Of a DNA stretch of 64,000 bases, positions 52,899 through 62,068 are shown in pieces. The stretch's first letter is position 1. Every line of letters starts with the position of its first letter. This stretch comes from Paracoccaceae bacterium (GTDB lineage Bacteria; Pseudomonadota; Alphaproteobacteria; Rhodobacterales; Rhodobacteraceae): contig NVUX02000038.1 in the NCBI GenBank assembly GCA_002402045.2, positions 1 through 64,000 on the forward strand, in the 5' to 3' direction. The notes under the pieces were generated by a model. That model had not been told where the DNA came from. It did no database searches and saw only the letters and a program-made list of their open reading frames with translations. Position numbers and translations under genes: made by a program.

Positions 52899-53718
52899 AG
52901 GAAACCTCCATCTTTTGCGAGCCTAACCCGTCTATGCCCAGCTCCAAAATATCACCATCACGCAGCCAGCGCTGCGGTTTTTGTCCCATGCCAACGCCGC
53001 TCGGGGTGCCGGTTGAAATTAAATCTCCCGCCCGAAGCCGCATATGGTTTGACATGTCAGAAATAATTTCAGCCACGCTAAAAATCATATCCGACGTCGT
53101 GCTATCCTGCATCATTTCGCCATTCAGCGACAGCCAAAGCCGCAGTGATTGCGGGTCCGGCACCTCGTCCGCGCTCACAAAATACGGCCCGATCGGGCCA
53201 AAACCAGGAAGGGATTTCCCCCGCACCCATTGGCCGCCGGTTTCAAGCTGTGAAATCCGCTCGGAAAGGTCGTTCACAAGGCAATATCCAGCGACATAAT
53301 CCAGCGCTTCGTCGATGCCCACCCTGTAGGTATCACGCGCCATCACCACACCCAGCTCCACTTCCCAATCAGCCTTTCGCGCCGCTGAAGGCAGCATAAG
53401 CGCATCATTTGGCCCCGCCAAGCAGGAGGTCGCCTTGTTGAAAATAATTGGTGCTTTCGGAATCGCCATGCCTGATTCCACCGCATGCGCCCGATAATTC
53501 AGCCCGATGCAATAAAAATTAGGCACATCCGCAAGGCATGCGCCAATGCGTGTATCGGCGCTCACAAACGGCAAAGCATGGGTCTTTACACCTTTCAGCG
53601 CCGCAAAGCTGGCAGGCGTAATGTCCTCGACCAAGCTGCTTACATCCCGAAAGCTGCCCTCACTGGCCACTATGCCCACCTTTTCAAACCCCGCCTCACC
53701 GTGGCGAAACAGCTTCAT
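52891..53718 (-). CDS. Fumarylacetoacetate hydrolase-family protein
   Basis: A 275-residue FAH-fold enzyme. Family motifs: [31 protein letters not shown], the metal ligands in [10 protein letters not shown] (Glu-x-Glu pattern), [11 protein letters not shown] and the C-terminal [14 protein letters not shown]. Family members hydrolyse or decarboxylate 2-oxo acids or acylpyruvates in aromatic and amino-acid breakdown; the specific substrate is not evident. It overlaps rlmN by ATGA. Confidence 0.9.
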   Translation of the reverse strand: MKLFRHGEAGFEKVGIVASEGSFRDVSSLVEDITPASFAALKGVKTHALPFVSADTRIGACLADVPNFYCIGLNYRAHAVESGMAIPKAPIIFNKATSCLAGPNDALMLPSAARKADWEVELGVVMARDTYRVGIDEALDYVAGYCLVNDLSERISQLETGGQWVRGKSLPGFGPIGPYFVSADEVPDPQSLRLWLSLNGEMMQDSTTSDMIFSVAEIISDMSNHMRLRAGDLISTGTPSGVGMGQKPQRWLRDGDILELGIDGLGSQKMEVSCG

Positions 53719-54875
53719 ACCTTCGCCTTTTTCAGCGCACTCTTCCGGATTTTTTCTGAGGCGGATTTCAGCTGCCCACAGGCCGCCATGATATCCTCGC
53801 CACGCGGGGTACGCACAGGGCTGGCATAACCCGCCTCGTTCACAATCTCGGCAAAGGCCTCAATCCGGCCCCAGCTGGAGCGCTCATAAGCGCTGCCCGG
53901 CCACGGATTAAACGGGATGAGGTTGATCTTGGCAGGAATGCCAGAAATCAGCCGCACCAACCTCCGCGCGTCGTCATCACTATCATTCACGCCCTTCAGC
54001 ATCACATATTCAAAGGTAACCCGCTCTGAGTTGCTCAAGCGCGGATAAGCTTTTATGGTGTCCAGCAGGGTTTCAATATTCCACTTTTTATTAATGGGCA
54101 CCAGCACGTCGCGCACGTCGTCAGTGGTCGCGTGAAAACTAATTGCCAGCAGGCAACCAATTTCGGCACCTGTCCGCACAATTTCAGGCACCACGCCCGA
54201 GGTGCTTAGGGTTATCCGGCGGCGAGAAATTGAAATGCCCTCATTATCCATCACGATTTTCATCGCATCGCGCACGTTCTCAAAATTGTAGAGCGGCTCG
54301 CCCATGCCCATCAGCACCACGTTGGTAATGCGCCGGCGGCCCTCACGCGGGCCGCTATCCTCAGGCCAATCGTCTAGGTCATCCCGCGCGATCATCACCT
54401 GTGCCACAATCTCGCCAGCAGTCAGGTTGCGCACCAGTTTTTGGGTGCCTGTGTGGCAAAAAGTGCAGCTCAGCGTGCAGCCAACTTGTGAGGAAATACA
54501 CAGCGTGCCACGGTTTTCATCGGGGATGTAAACCGCTTCCACCTCATGGCCGCCGGCAATCCGCAGCAGGTATTTCCGCGTGCCGTCTTGGCTCACTTGC
54601 AGTTCCACAATCTCGGGACGCTCTACGGTGAAATTCGCCGCCATATCCTCGCGAAAGCCTTTTGCGAGGTTGGTCATCGCATCGAAATCCTGCACCCCTT
54701 TATGGTAGATCCAGCTCCACAGTTGGGCCACCCGCATTTTAGCCTGCCGCTCGGGCGTGCCCATCGCAATGAGCGCCTCGCGCATGTCGTCGCGCGAAAG
54801 CCCGATAAGGGATTGCAGCGCACTAGGGGCCTCGATGCGAGGCACTACACGGGTTTCGGGGGTGAGCGCGGTCAT
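53715..54875 (-). CDS. rlmN: 23S rRNA/tRNA adenine-C2-methyltransferase RlmN
   Basis: A 386-residue radical-SAM enzyme that methylates A2503 of 23S rRNA and A37 of some tRNAs. The N-terminal helical domain is followed by the radical-SAM cluster [11 protein letters not shown] (about residues 137-147), GMGEPLYNF, the STSGVVPEI segment and the C-terminal cysteine near [10 protein letters not shown] that accepts the methyl group. A long basic C-terminal tail is typical of Rhodobacterales. Confidence 0.95.
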   Translation of the reverse strand: MTALTPETRVVPRIEAPSALQSLIGLSRDDMREALIAMGTPERQAKMRVAQLWSWIYHKGVQDFDAMTNLAKGFREDMAANFTVERPEIVELQVSQDGTRKYLLRIAGGHEVEAVYIPDENRGTLCISSQVGCTLSCTFCHTGTQKLVRNLTAGEIVAQVMIARDDLDDWPEDSGPREGRRRITNVVLMGMGEPLYNFENVRDAMKIVMDNEGISISRRRITLSTSGVVPEIVRTGAEIGCLLAISFHATTDDVRDVLVPINKKWNIETLLDTIKAYPRLSNSERVTFEYVMLKGVNDSDDDARRLVRLISGIPAKINLIPFNPWPGSAYERSSWGRIEAFAEIVNEAGYASPVRTPRGEDIMAACGQLKSASEKIRKSALKKAKV

Positions 54876-54894
54876 GGGATGTCCTCAAAATCAA

Positions 54895-54922
54895 AGCGCC
54901 CTCTGCGGGGGCAGAGAGCGCT
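54895..54922 (-). terminator. Hairpin after the IalB-like gene
   Basis: Twelve-base arms AGCGCCCTCTGC and GCAGAGAGCGCT (one mismatch) with a four-base loop, between the IalB-like stop and rlmN on the minus strand, followed by TTTGATTTT. A weak terminator separating the two genes. Confidence 0.55.
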
Positions 54923-54959
54923 GGTAGTCTAACGGTTTATTACTGGTTTTGCCAGAGGC

Positions 54960-55481
54960 CTACTGGCACATCTCCTGCGCCTTTTCATAAGCGGCGGTGA
55001 AGCCGATCAGAGAAAAGGTGTCGGTGGTAATAGTGCCGCGGGCCGAGGTGCCAATAATGGTGGCCTCAGAGCCACCGCGCATGGCGGCAATCAGAGCGGC
55101 GTCTTCATCAGGGCGCGGCCATGCATATTCGGCATTAATCTCGGCATTTGGATAAAGATTGATGGTCGTGTCTTTCACCTTCATCTCTACCGGCGCATCT
55201 TGGCGCAGCGGGTAGCCAGCCAAAAAGCTCGGCTCACTGGAGATCTGCTCGCCGGGGATGATCGAGATATAAAACCGGATATCACCACGGCGCACGGTTA
55301 CGGCTTGGCCATCGCGCTGGGCCGACCAATCGGTGGGCTTGGAAACGATGAAGCATTCTTTGGGGCTTTCCGCCACATAAACGCTCCAGTCGGTTTCTGA
55401 ATCCACCATCGCCAGCTCTTGAGCGGCCAAAGGCATGGCGCCCATGGCCAGAATGGCGGTCATCACTAATTTCTTAAACAT
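54960..55481 (-). CDS. Invasion-associated locus B (IalB)-like secreted protein
   Basis: A 173-residue exported protein with a signal peptide (residues 1-20, LAMGAMPLAAQE) and the IalB-family pattern: DWSVYVAESPKECFIVSKP with a conserved cysteine, an RGDIRFYISIIPGEQ strand and a C-terminal GFTAAYEKAQEMC with a second cysteine, probably disulfide-linked. IalB-like proteins are widespread in alphaproteobacteria, not only in pathogens; the function is unknown. Confidence 0.8.
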   Translation of the reverse strand: MFKKLVMTAILAMGAMPLAAQELAMVDSETDWSVYVAESPKECFIVSKPTDWSAQRDGQAVTVRRGDIRFYISIIPGEQISSEPSFLAGYPLRQDAPVEMKVKDTTINLYPNAEINAEYAWPRPDEDAALIAAMRGGSEATIIGTSARGTITTDTFSLIGFTAAYEKAQEMCQ

Positions 55482-55666
55482 ATCGGGCTCCTGCTCAATC
55501 CGACGGCGCCGCTTTCCCCTGTTTTGCCAAGGTTCTGCAAAGCGGCTTGTGTTTTGCTCGTTTACAGCCGTAATCTAAGTTGAAACCGGCCCTAAAGGCC
55601 AGCTAAAAATCGCGGTTATTTGCCGCTACGGGCATGATTTTGCCTATTTTCGGAGGATACCCCCCT

Positions 55667-56677
55667 ATGAATGACGCTGTAAAACTGGTGGAGCTGCATC
55701 GAAACGGCATTTTGGAGTCCGCACATCGGGGCCATGTGGTGGTTTGTGACGCGGGCGGCGTGATCGCTGAATGGGGGAATGCGGCGCAAGTTATCTTCCC
55801 GCGCTCAGCCTATAAAATGCTCCAAGCCCTGCCTTTGGTGGAAAGCGGAGCAGCGGATGCCGCAGGGCTTGGGGTGAACCACCTCGCGCTTTCTTGCGCC
55901 AGCCACCAAGGCGCGCATATGCACACAGACCTCGCCCGTGATTGGCTGGCCGGACTAGGCTTGGGCGAGACCGACCTGCGCTGCGGCTCGCAAGTTCCGG
56001 GTGATTTTGAGGCGCGGGCGCTGCTGAAGGAAAAGCCCGAATCTCCATGCCAGTTTCACAATAACTGCTCTGGCAAACATTCGGGTTTTTTGACGTTAAA
56101 TAAGCATCTGGGCGGTGGGTCCGAGTATATCGAGCTGGACCACCCCGTACAAAAAGCCGTGAAAATGGCGTTTGAAGAGATGATAGACGCAACCACAACT
56201 GGCTGGGGTATTGATGGCTGCTCGGCGCCAAATTTCACCTGTGAAATCGGCCAGCTCGCGCGTGCAATGGTCAAGATGGCGACGCCAGAAACCATGGGGG
56301 GTGTGCGGGCGAGTGCGGCCAAGCGCCTTGTGGAAGCCATGATGGCCCATCCACTGCTTGTTGCCGGCACCACCCGCGCTTGCTCTGCACTTATGGCCGC
56401 CGCCGAGGGCAAAGCCGCCGTTAAAACCGGAGCCGAAGGGGTGTTTGTCGCGATCATTCCGGGCCGGGGCATTGGCATTGCGCTCAAAATTGAAGACGGG
56501 AACAGCCGCGCCTCTGAGGCGGTTATGGCCGCGCTCTTGGTGCGCCTAGGCGTAGTTGATGCCGCTGACCCACGAGTTTCACAATACCTGCACCGCCCCG
56601 AAATTAACCGGCGCGGCATTAAGGCTGCCGAGTTTAGCGTTGTTGATTCGGTTTTCGCCCAAGGCCAGCCGCTTTAG
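55667..56677 (+). CDS. Asparaginase II-family amidohydrolase (rhizobial type)
   Basis: A 336-residue protein of the asparaginase II family (AnsA of Rhizobium), unrelated to E. coli asparaginases. It has VVCDAGGVIAEWGN, FPRSAYKMLQALPLVES, the SCASHQGAHMHTDLA motif, FHNNCSGKHSGFL with the conserved Ser-Lys and Cys, and WGIDGCSAPNF. It should release ammonia from L-asparagine. ATG at 55667 has GGAGG upstream; the frame is open to 55634. Confidence 0.88.
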   Translation: MNDAVKLVELHRNGILESAHRGHVVVCDAGGVIAEWGNAAQVIFPRSAYKMLQALPLVESGAADAAGLGVNHLALSCASHQGAHMHTDLARDWLAGLGLGETDLRCGSQVPGDFEARALLKEKPESPCQFHNNCSGKHSGFLTLNKHLGGGSEYIELDHPVQKAVKMAFEEMIDATTTGWGIDGCSAPNFTCEIGQLARAMVKMATPETMGGVRASAAKRLVEAMMAHPLLVAGTTRACSALMAAAEGKAAVKTGAEGVFVAIIPGRGIGIALKIEDGNSRASEAVMAALLVRLGVVDAADPRVSQYLHRPEINRRGIKAAEFSVVDSVFAQGQPL

Positions 56678-56684
56678 CTTAATA

Positions 56685-56708
56685 GGCGGGGCCGGTGGGG
56701 GCCTCGCC
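56685..56708 (+). terminator. Hairpin after the asparaginase gene
   Basis: Arms GGCGGGGCC and GGCCTCGCC (one G-T pair) around a six-base loop, eight bases after the stop. It lacks a strong T-run, so termination is probable but not certain. Confidence 0.5.
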
Positions 56709-56888
56709 CTTAGGATATTTTAGCAAAGGTGAGCGCTTGACGCCGCTGGTGAAAACCGACACATTGCAAAGGCAACCTTATGGGCGCTGAGCGCGGCTCG
56801 CTATATGCGGCAACCGCAGCGCTGGCCCCGTATGTGTTTATGGTTGTCACATCTTTTTCGGGGCCGTCTCAAAACCGGAGAAGCCCTG

Positions 56889-58253
56889 ATGAAAACTATC
56901 ATCGAACCCTTTCGTATTAAATCTGTTGAACCCATTCGCATGACCACCCGCCCCGAGCGGGAGGCCAAGCTGAAGGCGGCGCATTACAACCTGTTTGGCT
57001 TGAAGTCCGACGATGTGCTGATCGACCTGCTCACCGATAGCGGCACCGGCGCTATGAGTTCGGCGCAGTGGGCAGCCATAATGAAAGGCGATGAAAGCTA
57101 CGCGGGCTCGCCCTCGTTTGACCGCTTTGAAGCCGCCGTGAAAAACCTGATGCCATTTAAGCACATTATTCCCACCCACCAAGGCCGCGCCGCCGAGGCG
57201 ATTTTGTTTAGCATTTTGGGCGGGGCGGGAAAGAACATTCCGTCAAACACCCATTTTGACACCACCCGTGGCAATATCGAGGCCAGCGGGGCGCGGGCCT
57301 ATGACCTTGTGATCGAAGAGGGCAAAGACAGCCAGTCGTTGCACCCGTTCAAGGGCAATATGGACCTTGCCAAACTGGAGCGTTTTCTCGCCGAGCATGG
57401 CGACAGCGTGCCGTGCGTGATGCACACCATCACCAATAACGCGGGCGGTGGCCAGCCCGTAAGCTTGGAGAACATCCGTGCCGTGGCCGAAATTGCCAAG
57501 GCCCACGGTCGCCCGTTTATCATTGACGGCTGCCGTTTTGCCGAAAACGCATGGTTTATCAAGCAGCGTGAGCCAGGGCAAGAAAACCGCTCTATCACCG
57601 ACATTGTGCGCAATTGTTTTTCTGTTGCCGATGGCATGACCATGAGCGCCAAAAAGGATGCCTTTGCCAATATCGGCGGTTGGCTGGCACTGAATGATGA
57701 TGAACTGGCCGATGATGCCCGCGTGCGGCTGATCCAAACCGAAGGGTTTGTGACCTATGGCGGCTTGGCGGGGCGGGATTTGGACGCGATCGCCCAAGGC
57801 CTCACCGAGATCATTGACGAGGACTACCTGCGCTACCGTATCGGCACCAACCAATACATCATTGATCGGCTGGATCTGCTCGGCGTGCCGGTGGTAAAGC
57901 CCGCCGGTGGCCACGCGGTATTTATCGACGCCAAAGCGTGGCTGCCCCATATTGACCCGCTGGAATACCCGGCCCAAGCGCTGGCCAACCGGCTATATGA
58001 AATCGGCGGTATTCGTGGGGTTGAAATTGGCTCGCTGATGTTTGGCCGCCAGCCCGATGGCTCTGAAAAGCCGGCCGCGATGGAGCTGGTGCGGCTGGCA
58101 ATTCCGCGCCGCACCTACACGCAGTCTCATGCTGATTATTTAATTGAGGCTTTCGAGCAACTCAAGCAGGAAAAAGACAGCCTGCGCGGGCTAAAAGTGG
58201 TGAAGGAAGCCCGCCTAATGCGGCATTTCACCTGCCAGCTTCAGCCGCTGTAA
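56889..58253 (+). CDS. tnaA: Tryptophanase (tyrosine phenol-lyase family)
   Basis: A 454-residue PLP beta-eliminating lyase. It shows EPFRIKSVEPI, LTDSGTGAMSSAQWAA, IPTHQGRAAEAILF, and the PLP lysine in MSAKKDAFANIGG (about residue 256). The C-terminal LPHIDPLEYPAQALANRLYE and EIGSLMFGRQ are closer to tryptophanase than to tyrosine phenol-lyase, so indole, pyruvate and ammonia are the expected products. No TnaC-like leader peptide or tryptophan permease is nearby. The ATG at 56889 is preferred over an upstream extension. Its 3' end overlaps the convergent ArsC-like gene by 26 bases. Confidence 0.85.
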   Translation: MKTIIEPFRIKSVEPIRMTTRPEREAKLKAAHYNLFGLKSDDVLIDLLTDSGTGAMSSAQWAAIMKGDESYAGSPSFDRFEAAVKNLMPFKHIIPTHQGRAAEAILFSILGGAGKNIPSNTHFDTTRGNIEASGARAYDLVIEEGKDSQSLHPFKGNMDLAKLERFLAEHGDSVPCVMHTITNNAGGGQPVSLENIRAVAEIAKAHGRPFIIDGCRFAENAWFIKQREPGQENRSITDIVRNCFSVADGMTMSAKKDAFANIGGWLALNDDELADDARVRLIQTEGFVTYGGLAGRDLDAIAQGLTEIIDEDYLRYRIGTNQYIIDRLDLLGVPVVKPAGGHAVFIDAKAWLPHIDPLEYPAQALANRLYEIGGIRGVEIGSLMFGRQPDGSEKPAAMELVRLAIPRRTYTQSHADYLIEAFEQLKQEKDSLRGLKVVKEARLMRHFTCQLQPL

Positions 58254-58557
58254 GCGCGGTTTCGTTCGAAGCTGTCCAGCCCAAATAAAGCGTTTCGCCC
58301 GCGTCAATCAGCGGGCGTTTCATCAGCGCGGGGTGGGCTTGTAGCAGCGCAATCGGGTCTCCCGCGCGCTCTTCTTCGCTCAGCTTGCGCCACGCAGTTG
58401 AGCGCTTATTGACCAAGGTTTCAGGGAAAACCGCCAAAAATCCGGTAAGTTTTTCGCGGCTCAAGGGCACATCCCTTACATCATGCATTGCCGCATTGGG
58501 CAGCGCTTTGCGCGCCTTGCGCACAATATCACAATTTTTTAACCCGTAAATAATCAC
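58228..58557 (-). CDS. ArsC/Spx-family (YffB-like) protein
   Basis: A 109-residue thioredoxin-fold protein of the arsenate reductase/Spx superfamily. The single N-terminal cysteine is in IIYGLKNCDIVRKA (Cys8), followed by HDVRDVPLSREKL, NKRSTAWRKLS and the terminal KRPLIDAGETLYLGW. This matches YffB-like proteins, whose function is unclear, rather than true arsenate reductases. A GTG at 58557 with GGAAG upstream is the likely start. It overlaps the tnaA end tail to tail. Confidence 0.85.
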   Translation of the reverse strand: MIIYGLKNCDIVRKARKALPNAAMHDVRDVPLSREKLTGFLAVFPETLVNKRSTAWRKLSEEERAGDPIALLQAHPALMKRPLIDAGETLYLGWTASNETALTAAEAGR

Positions 58558-58832
58558 ATTCTGCTTCCAATGATTCGGTGTGAACGGCAAACCTAATTTG
58601 AATTTTTGCTGAAATTATGACCGAAAATGGCCGAAATATCGGCAATGTGACAGGCAAAGTCCGCATATTCCTTGATTTCTGTCAACAGTTAGGCGAGAAC
58701 TACCACGTGAGTAAAGTCTTTCACAGTTCCGCTGACGCCTTAATGCAGACTGCCCGAACATAATTGAAGACCAATTTCTGCACCAAGAGCCACTGCACAA
58801 TGCGGGTGGCACACAATTTAAGGAGAAGGCGG
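58558..58832 (+). promoter_or_regulatory. cspA leader and divergent promoter region
   Basis: A 275-base non-coding stretch between the ArsC-like gene and cspA. Its right part is the probable cspA 5' leader, ending in an AAGGAG ribosome binding site. Cold-shock mRNAs often have long structured leaders, but I cannot draw a specific thermosensor here. GCCACTGCACAATGCGGGTGGC (58789-58810 region) can form a stem close to the start. Confidence 0.4.
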
Positions 58833-59042
58833 ATGGCTACTGGCACCGTCAAATGGTTTAACGGCACTAAGGGTTATGGCTTTATCGCCCCTGACGACGG
58901 CGGCAAAGATGTGTTTGTTCACATTTCAGCTGTTGAGCGTGCTGGCTTGCAAGGTTTGCAAGACAACCAAAAAGTGACATATGAGCTGGAAGAAGGCCGT
59001 AACGGCCGCGAAGCTGCATCTGAGCTTTCGTTGAACGACTAG
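58833..59042 (+). CDS. cspA: Cold shock protein CspA family
   Basis: A 69-residue single cold-shock domain, a nucleic-acid chaperone. RNP1 (KGYGFIAPD) and RNP2 (DVFVHISAV) are intact and the opening [17 protein letters not shown] is typical. AAGGAGAAGGCGG lies before the ATG at 58833, which fixes the start over an upstream in-frame extension. It is followed by a terminator, so it is a single-gene unit. Confidence 0.95.
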   Translation: MATGTVKWFNGTKGYGFIAPDDGGKDVFVHISAVERAGLQGLQDNQKVTYELEEGRNGREAASELSLND

Positions 59043-59068
59043 CGCTTTGCGCACTCACAAGTTTGAGG

Positions 59069-59103
59069 TGGCCGCGGAGAAATCCGGCGGCCATTTCTGT
59101 TTT
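59069..59103 (+). terminator. Terminator after cspA
   Basis: TGGCCGC and GCGGCCA pair around an eleven-base loop and are followed by TTTCTGTTTTCTG, 27 bases past the cspA stop. Confidence 0.7.
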
Positions 59104-59145
59104 CTGAGAGGCGCGTTTAATTTGCTGGCTTGCTATGGGCGCAAA

Positions 59146-59694
59146 TTATTCTTCGCGCCCATCTACCCGCTCAATTTTGGCGTGTAGCTCGTCCAGTTCC
59201 ATCATAAAATCATTGTTGGCCGAAGCGATAAAGGCAGTGCATTCAGCTTTGCTGCTCGGCCCAAAAGCACGGCTGTAAATCGGCAGCACTTTGGTGCCAA
59301 CAGGCAGAGTGAAATAGGTTTCATCCGGCACATTCACCACCGTTTTACGGGCATAAACAATGTGTGCGCCGGTGTCCTCTTCAGGTGTCATATTTTCAGC
59401 GGGGCGAATAGCAACTTCTTGAGTGCCTAACGCATCAACAACCAAAACCACATTGCTATCACCCTCAACCATTAAAATGGCTTGCAAACAAAATGGCGTA
59501 TGCGCCTCTTCACGGGAGTCTTGGGTATAGAATACCAACTCCACGCCATCATCGACCCGTTTTTCAAGTTGGGCAAGGTGGTTGGTGCAGGGTAAAAATC
59601 CGCGCGCTGTCAAACGCACAGCCATGCTGTCATCTATCCATTTTGCGTCATACTCTGCGCATCCAAGCATGCGTGTAGTGGTTTTGCGTCCCAT
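59146..59694 (-). CDS. Unknown 182-residue protein divergent from the YcaO gene
   Basis: A soluble acidic protein with no signal peptide or membrane segment and no family I recognise. It has four cysteines (RMLGCAEYD, FLPCTNHL, TPFCLQAI and KAECTAF) and a central beta-rich stretch (ELVFYTQDS, AILMVEGDSNVVLVVDALG). The C-terminus is helical and charged. GAGGGATGGG upstream supports the start. It is transcribed away from the YcaO gene with about 190 bases between the starts, and may be part of the same cluster. Function unknown. Confidence 0.7.
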   Translation of the reverse strand: MGRKTTTRMLGCAEYDAKWIDDSMAVRLTARGFLPCTNHLAQLEKRVDDGVELVFYTQDSREEAHTPFCLQAILMVEGDSNVVLVVDALGTQEVAIRPAENMTPEEDTGAHIVYARKTVVNVPDETYFTLPVGTKVLPIYSRAFGPSSKAECTAFIASANNDFMMELDELHAKIERVDGREE

Positions 59695-59881
59695 AATATC
59701 CCATCCCTCTTGAGGCGTTTCGCCTTTTTATTTGAACTCATTTACTCGTTACAACAAAGCCAGTTAACCTTATGTTCGTGATTTCTGTGTGAGTCCCGCT
59801 TTGGTGGTAAATTCACATTTGGGCCGCTACCTCTGCAAGAACAAGCTTGGCCAAGCGGGCAATTTGGCGCAAACTACTGAA

Positions 59882-60667
59882 ATGACCAAAAACAACCTTC
59901 AAAATCGCTGGCAACAGCACGATTGGCAAACCAGCCCCTATGCGCCTCGGCTAAAAATTGTGCAGGCCTTGGTTGACGGGAAAACAGCCAGCGGGGCGGG
60001 CTTCTCGCGCTATGATGCGCTTTCCCGCTGCTTGGGTGAAACCGCTGAAATCATTACTTTAAGTGAGGGCGAAAGCAGCGAAGGATTGGCGGCGGGGCCA
60101 GATTTTGCCTTTGCTGCCAAGCAAGCCCTTTCCGAGCGCCTTGAGCGCTGGGCGCTTTGGGGGTGGTGGCATGGCCAGCATAAAGCGCAGCCCGTTATCG
60201 CTGATGAACTGATCAGCGCACTACGGCAATCGGCGGTGGTACCAAGGGCAACCAGTGTCTGGCATCTTACCGGCTTTCCGCATATTCAAGTTGCCATTGC
60301 GCTTAGCCGCTCTTCTGCGGGCACTCAACCTATCCTAGGCTTTGGAGCCAATATTTGCCCGATAAAAGCCGCGCAATCGGCGCTAATTGAGCTTGGCTTA
60401 ATGGAGCTGAATTTGCAGGCGCCGCGAGATGATTTACAAGCGTATTTCAGCCGTGTGCAGGAAAAAGCAGAGCGCCTCTTTCCGGCCGCCACACCCCGCG
60501 CCCTTTTGCCTGCCCCCCAAGGCGCATCTATCGAAGACCGCCTCAGGCACGCCGAAGTAAACTTCAGCTTGCATGACCGCACCCCGACAGGGATAGATAT
60601 TGTTGTGGTTAAAGCCCAAATCAATGCGGCGCCAAGTTGGGCTGGCACCTCTGGCCCGCTATTGTAA
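59882..60667 (+). CDS. Short divergent YcaO-domain protein
   Basis: YcaO proteins activate amide backbones with ATP to make azolines or thioamides in modified peptides, or act in RimO-linked chemistry. This 261-residue chain shows the domain's three nucleotide-binding patches: SGAGFSRYDALSRCLGETAE (about residues 38-57), AAKQALSERLERWALWGWW (about 80-98) and FGANICPIKAAQSALIELGL (about 160-180), with Glu residues at the Mg-ATP positions. It is shorter than usual (about 400) and lacks the Pro-rich C-terminal tail of cyclodehydratases. The ATG at 59882 has no clear ribosome binding site; the frame is open to a GTG at 59789 (292 aa). It precedes a haem peroxidase gene. Confidence 0.75.
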   Translation: MTKNNLQNRWQQHDWQTSPYAPRLKIVQALVDGKTASGAGFSRYDALSRCLGETAEIITLSEGESSEGLAAGPDFAFAAKQALSERLERWALWGWWHGQHKAQPVIADELISALRQSAVVPRATSVWHLTGFPHIQVAIALSRSSAGTQPILGFGANICPIKAAQSALIELGLMELNLQAPRDDLQAYFSRVQEKAERLFPAATPRALLPAPQGASIEDRLRHAEVNFSLHDRTPTGIDIVVVKAQINAAPSWAGTSGPLL

Positions 60668-60724
60668 CAGGATTCACAGTTGAATCACACTGCCCAAGCC
60701 ATAGGTACATAAGGAGAGTCATCA

Positions 60725-62056
60725 GTGCCCCATGATACCGGAAATTTTGAAACTGCCGCAGAAAACAGCCAGCCGCTTTCTGCGCGCAGGGCGGCCGTAA
60801 AACAGGCCATCCCTGACTTTGCGTTTGATGCCGCTCTTTGGCGGGAGGGCTGCAAAGAGAACGCGGTAATCCCGGCGGGCTATACCTATCTTGCCCAGCT
60901 TATGGGCCACGATCTTGGCCACACCCTCGCCGCGAGTGCCGTGCCTTGGACAGCGCACCACGCTGGTGAAACCATGCCCAACGCCCGCTATAACCTTATC
61001 GAGAACCCGCTGACGCTAGAGACCATCTACGGCAAAGGCCCGGGTGGCACTCACGGGCTGTATCATGCCCGCAACTGCCTGTTTAGGCTTGATAAAAACG
61101 CCACGCTTGCGCTGCGCGTCCGCTATACAGACTCTGAACCAGCCGAGCCGATGCTGGCCGATATGCGCAATCGCTCCACGCTTATGCTACATAAAATGGC
61201 TGTGATTTGGATGCAATATCACAATAAAATTGCGCGCGAAATCATGGCCTCTGAAGGGTTTAACGAGGAAAGCCACGCCGAGCGCGCCTATTTCTTTGGT
61301 GTCTTCACCCGCGCCCGACAGGAGGTTTTACGAGCATGGCACGCCGTGGTGATGCAAGATATCCTGCCCACAATCGCCCATCCGGCGGCCATGGCGCTTG
61401 ATGATCCGGCGCTGGAAACGGTGTTTTTGCTCAGTGATATTCCGGTTCTTAACGGCATCATGCGGGCCTTTCACGCTCTCCCACTCAAGCGATACCGGCT
61501 AAGTTCTGGCGGTGATTTTCCGTTTGGCCAGCTGCGCGAAGGCAAAATAGGCGAGCTGCGCAACTGGCGCATTGACTGGGCGCAGTTTTTTGGCCCCGAG
61601 GCGCGCAATAAAACCGGCTTTAGCACCAGCTATTCCGCCCTGTTCACCATGCTTTCGGGGCGCTCCATTATGATGACGGACCTAAAATCAGCCATCATCG
61701 CCCTACCCTATGACAAACTGCACGCAGATGTTCTTAACGCCCACGCCCACCTGCCAGACACGCTGAAACGTGACATTTCAGCGGATAAGCTGGAGCGGTT
61801 GTTTAATGAAAAAGCCACCCAATTTGGCGTGCAGGGCGTATCCACCGGGGCCTTTGCTCAAATCCCGCTTTTCCTGTTACTCATGCTGGAAGCTCAGTTT
61901 TACGGTAAAAACGGCGGGCTAGGCCCATTTGGGTCCGGACTGTTAAGGCGATTTTTAACCCATAAAATAAACGCAATAACCACAGGAACGGCAATCGCAC
62001 TTACCCCTGCACATACAACTATATCCGAAATTATTAACTATGTCGAAAATACTTAA
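60725..62056 (+). CDS. Animal-type haem peroxidase without signal peptide
   Basis: A 443-residue member of the animal haem peroxidase (peroxidase-cyclooxygenase) superfamily. The distal motif is YLAQLMGHDLGHT (His62-Asp63, with Gln58). The conserved MRNRSTLMLHKMAVIWMQYHNKIA block carries the catalytic Arg and the HN pair. The probable proximal histidine is His250 in RAFHALPLKRYRL. No Sec or Tat signal and no RTX repeats are present, so it appears cytoplasmic, unlike many bacterial relatives. GTG start with AAGGAGAG seven bases before. It is 57 bases after the YcaO gene and 12 before the next, so the three form an operon. Confidence 0.82.
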   Translation: MPHDTGNFETAAENSQPLSARRAAVKQAIPDFAFDAALWREGCKENAVIPAGYTYLAQLMGHDLGHTLAASAVPWTAHHAGETMPNARYNLIENPLTLETIYGKGPGGTHGLYHARNCLFRLDKNATLALRVRYTDSEPAEPMLADMRNRSTLMLHKMAVIWMQYHNKIAREIMASEGFNEESHAERAYFFGVFTRARQEVLRAWHAVVMQDILPTIAHPAAMALDDPALETVFLLSDIPVLNGIMRAFHALPLKRYRLSSGGDFPFGQLREGKIGELRNWRIDWAQFFGPEARNKTGFSTSYSALFTMLSGRSIMMTDLKSAIIALPYDKLHADVLNAHAHLPDTLKRDISADKLERLFNEKATQFGVQGVSTGAFAQIPLFLLLMLEAQFYGKNGGLGPFGSGLLRRFLTHKINAITTGTAIALTPAHTTISEIINYVENT

Positions 62057-62068
62057 AAGGAGAATCCT

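Noticed and set aside
56810-56890. A short rightward frame before tnaA as a TnaC-like leader peptide
   Set aside because: It has no Trp residue in a TnaC-like context and no stop/boxA arrangement, and it runs into the tnaA start region.
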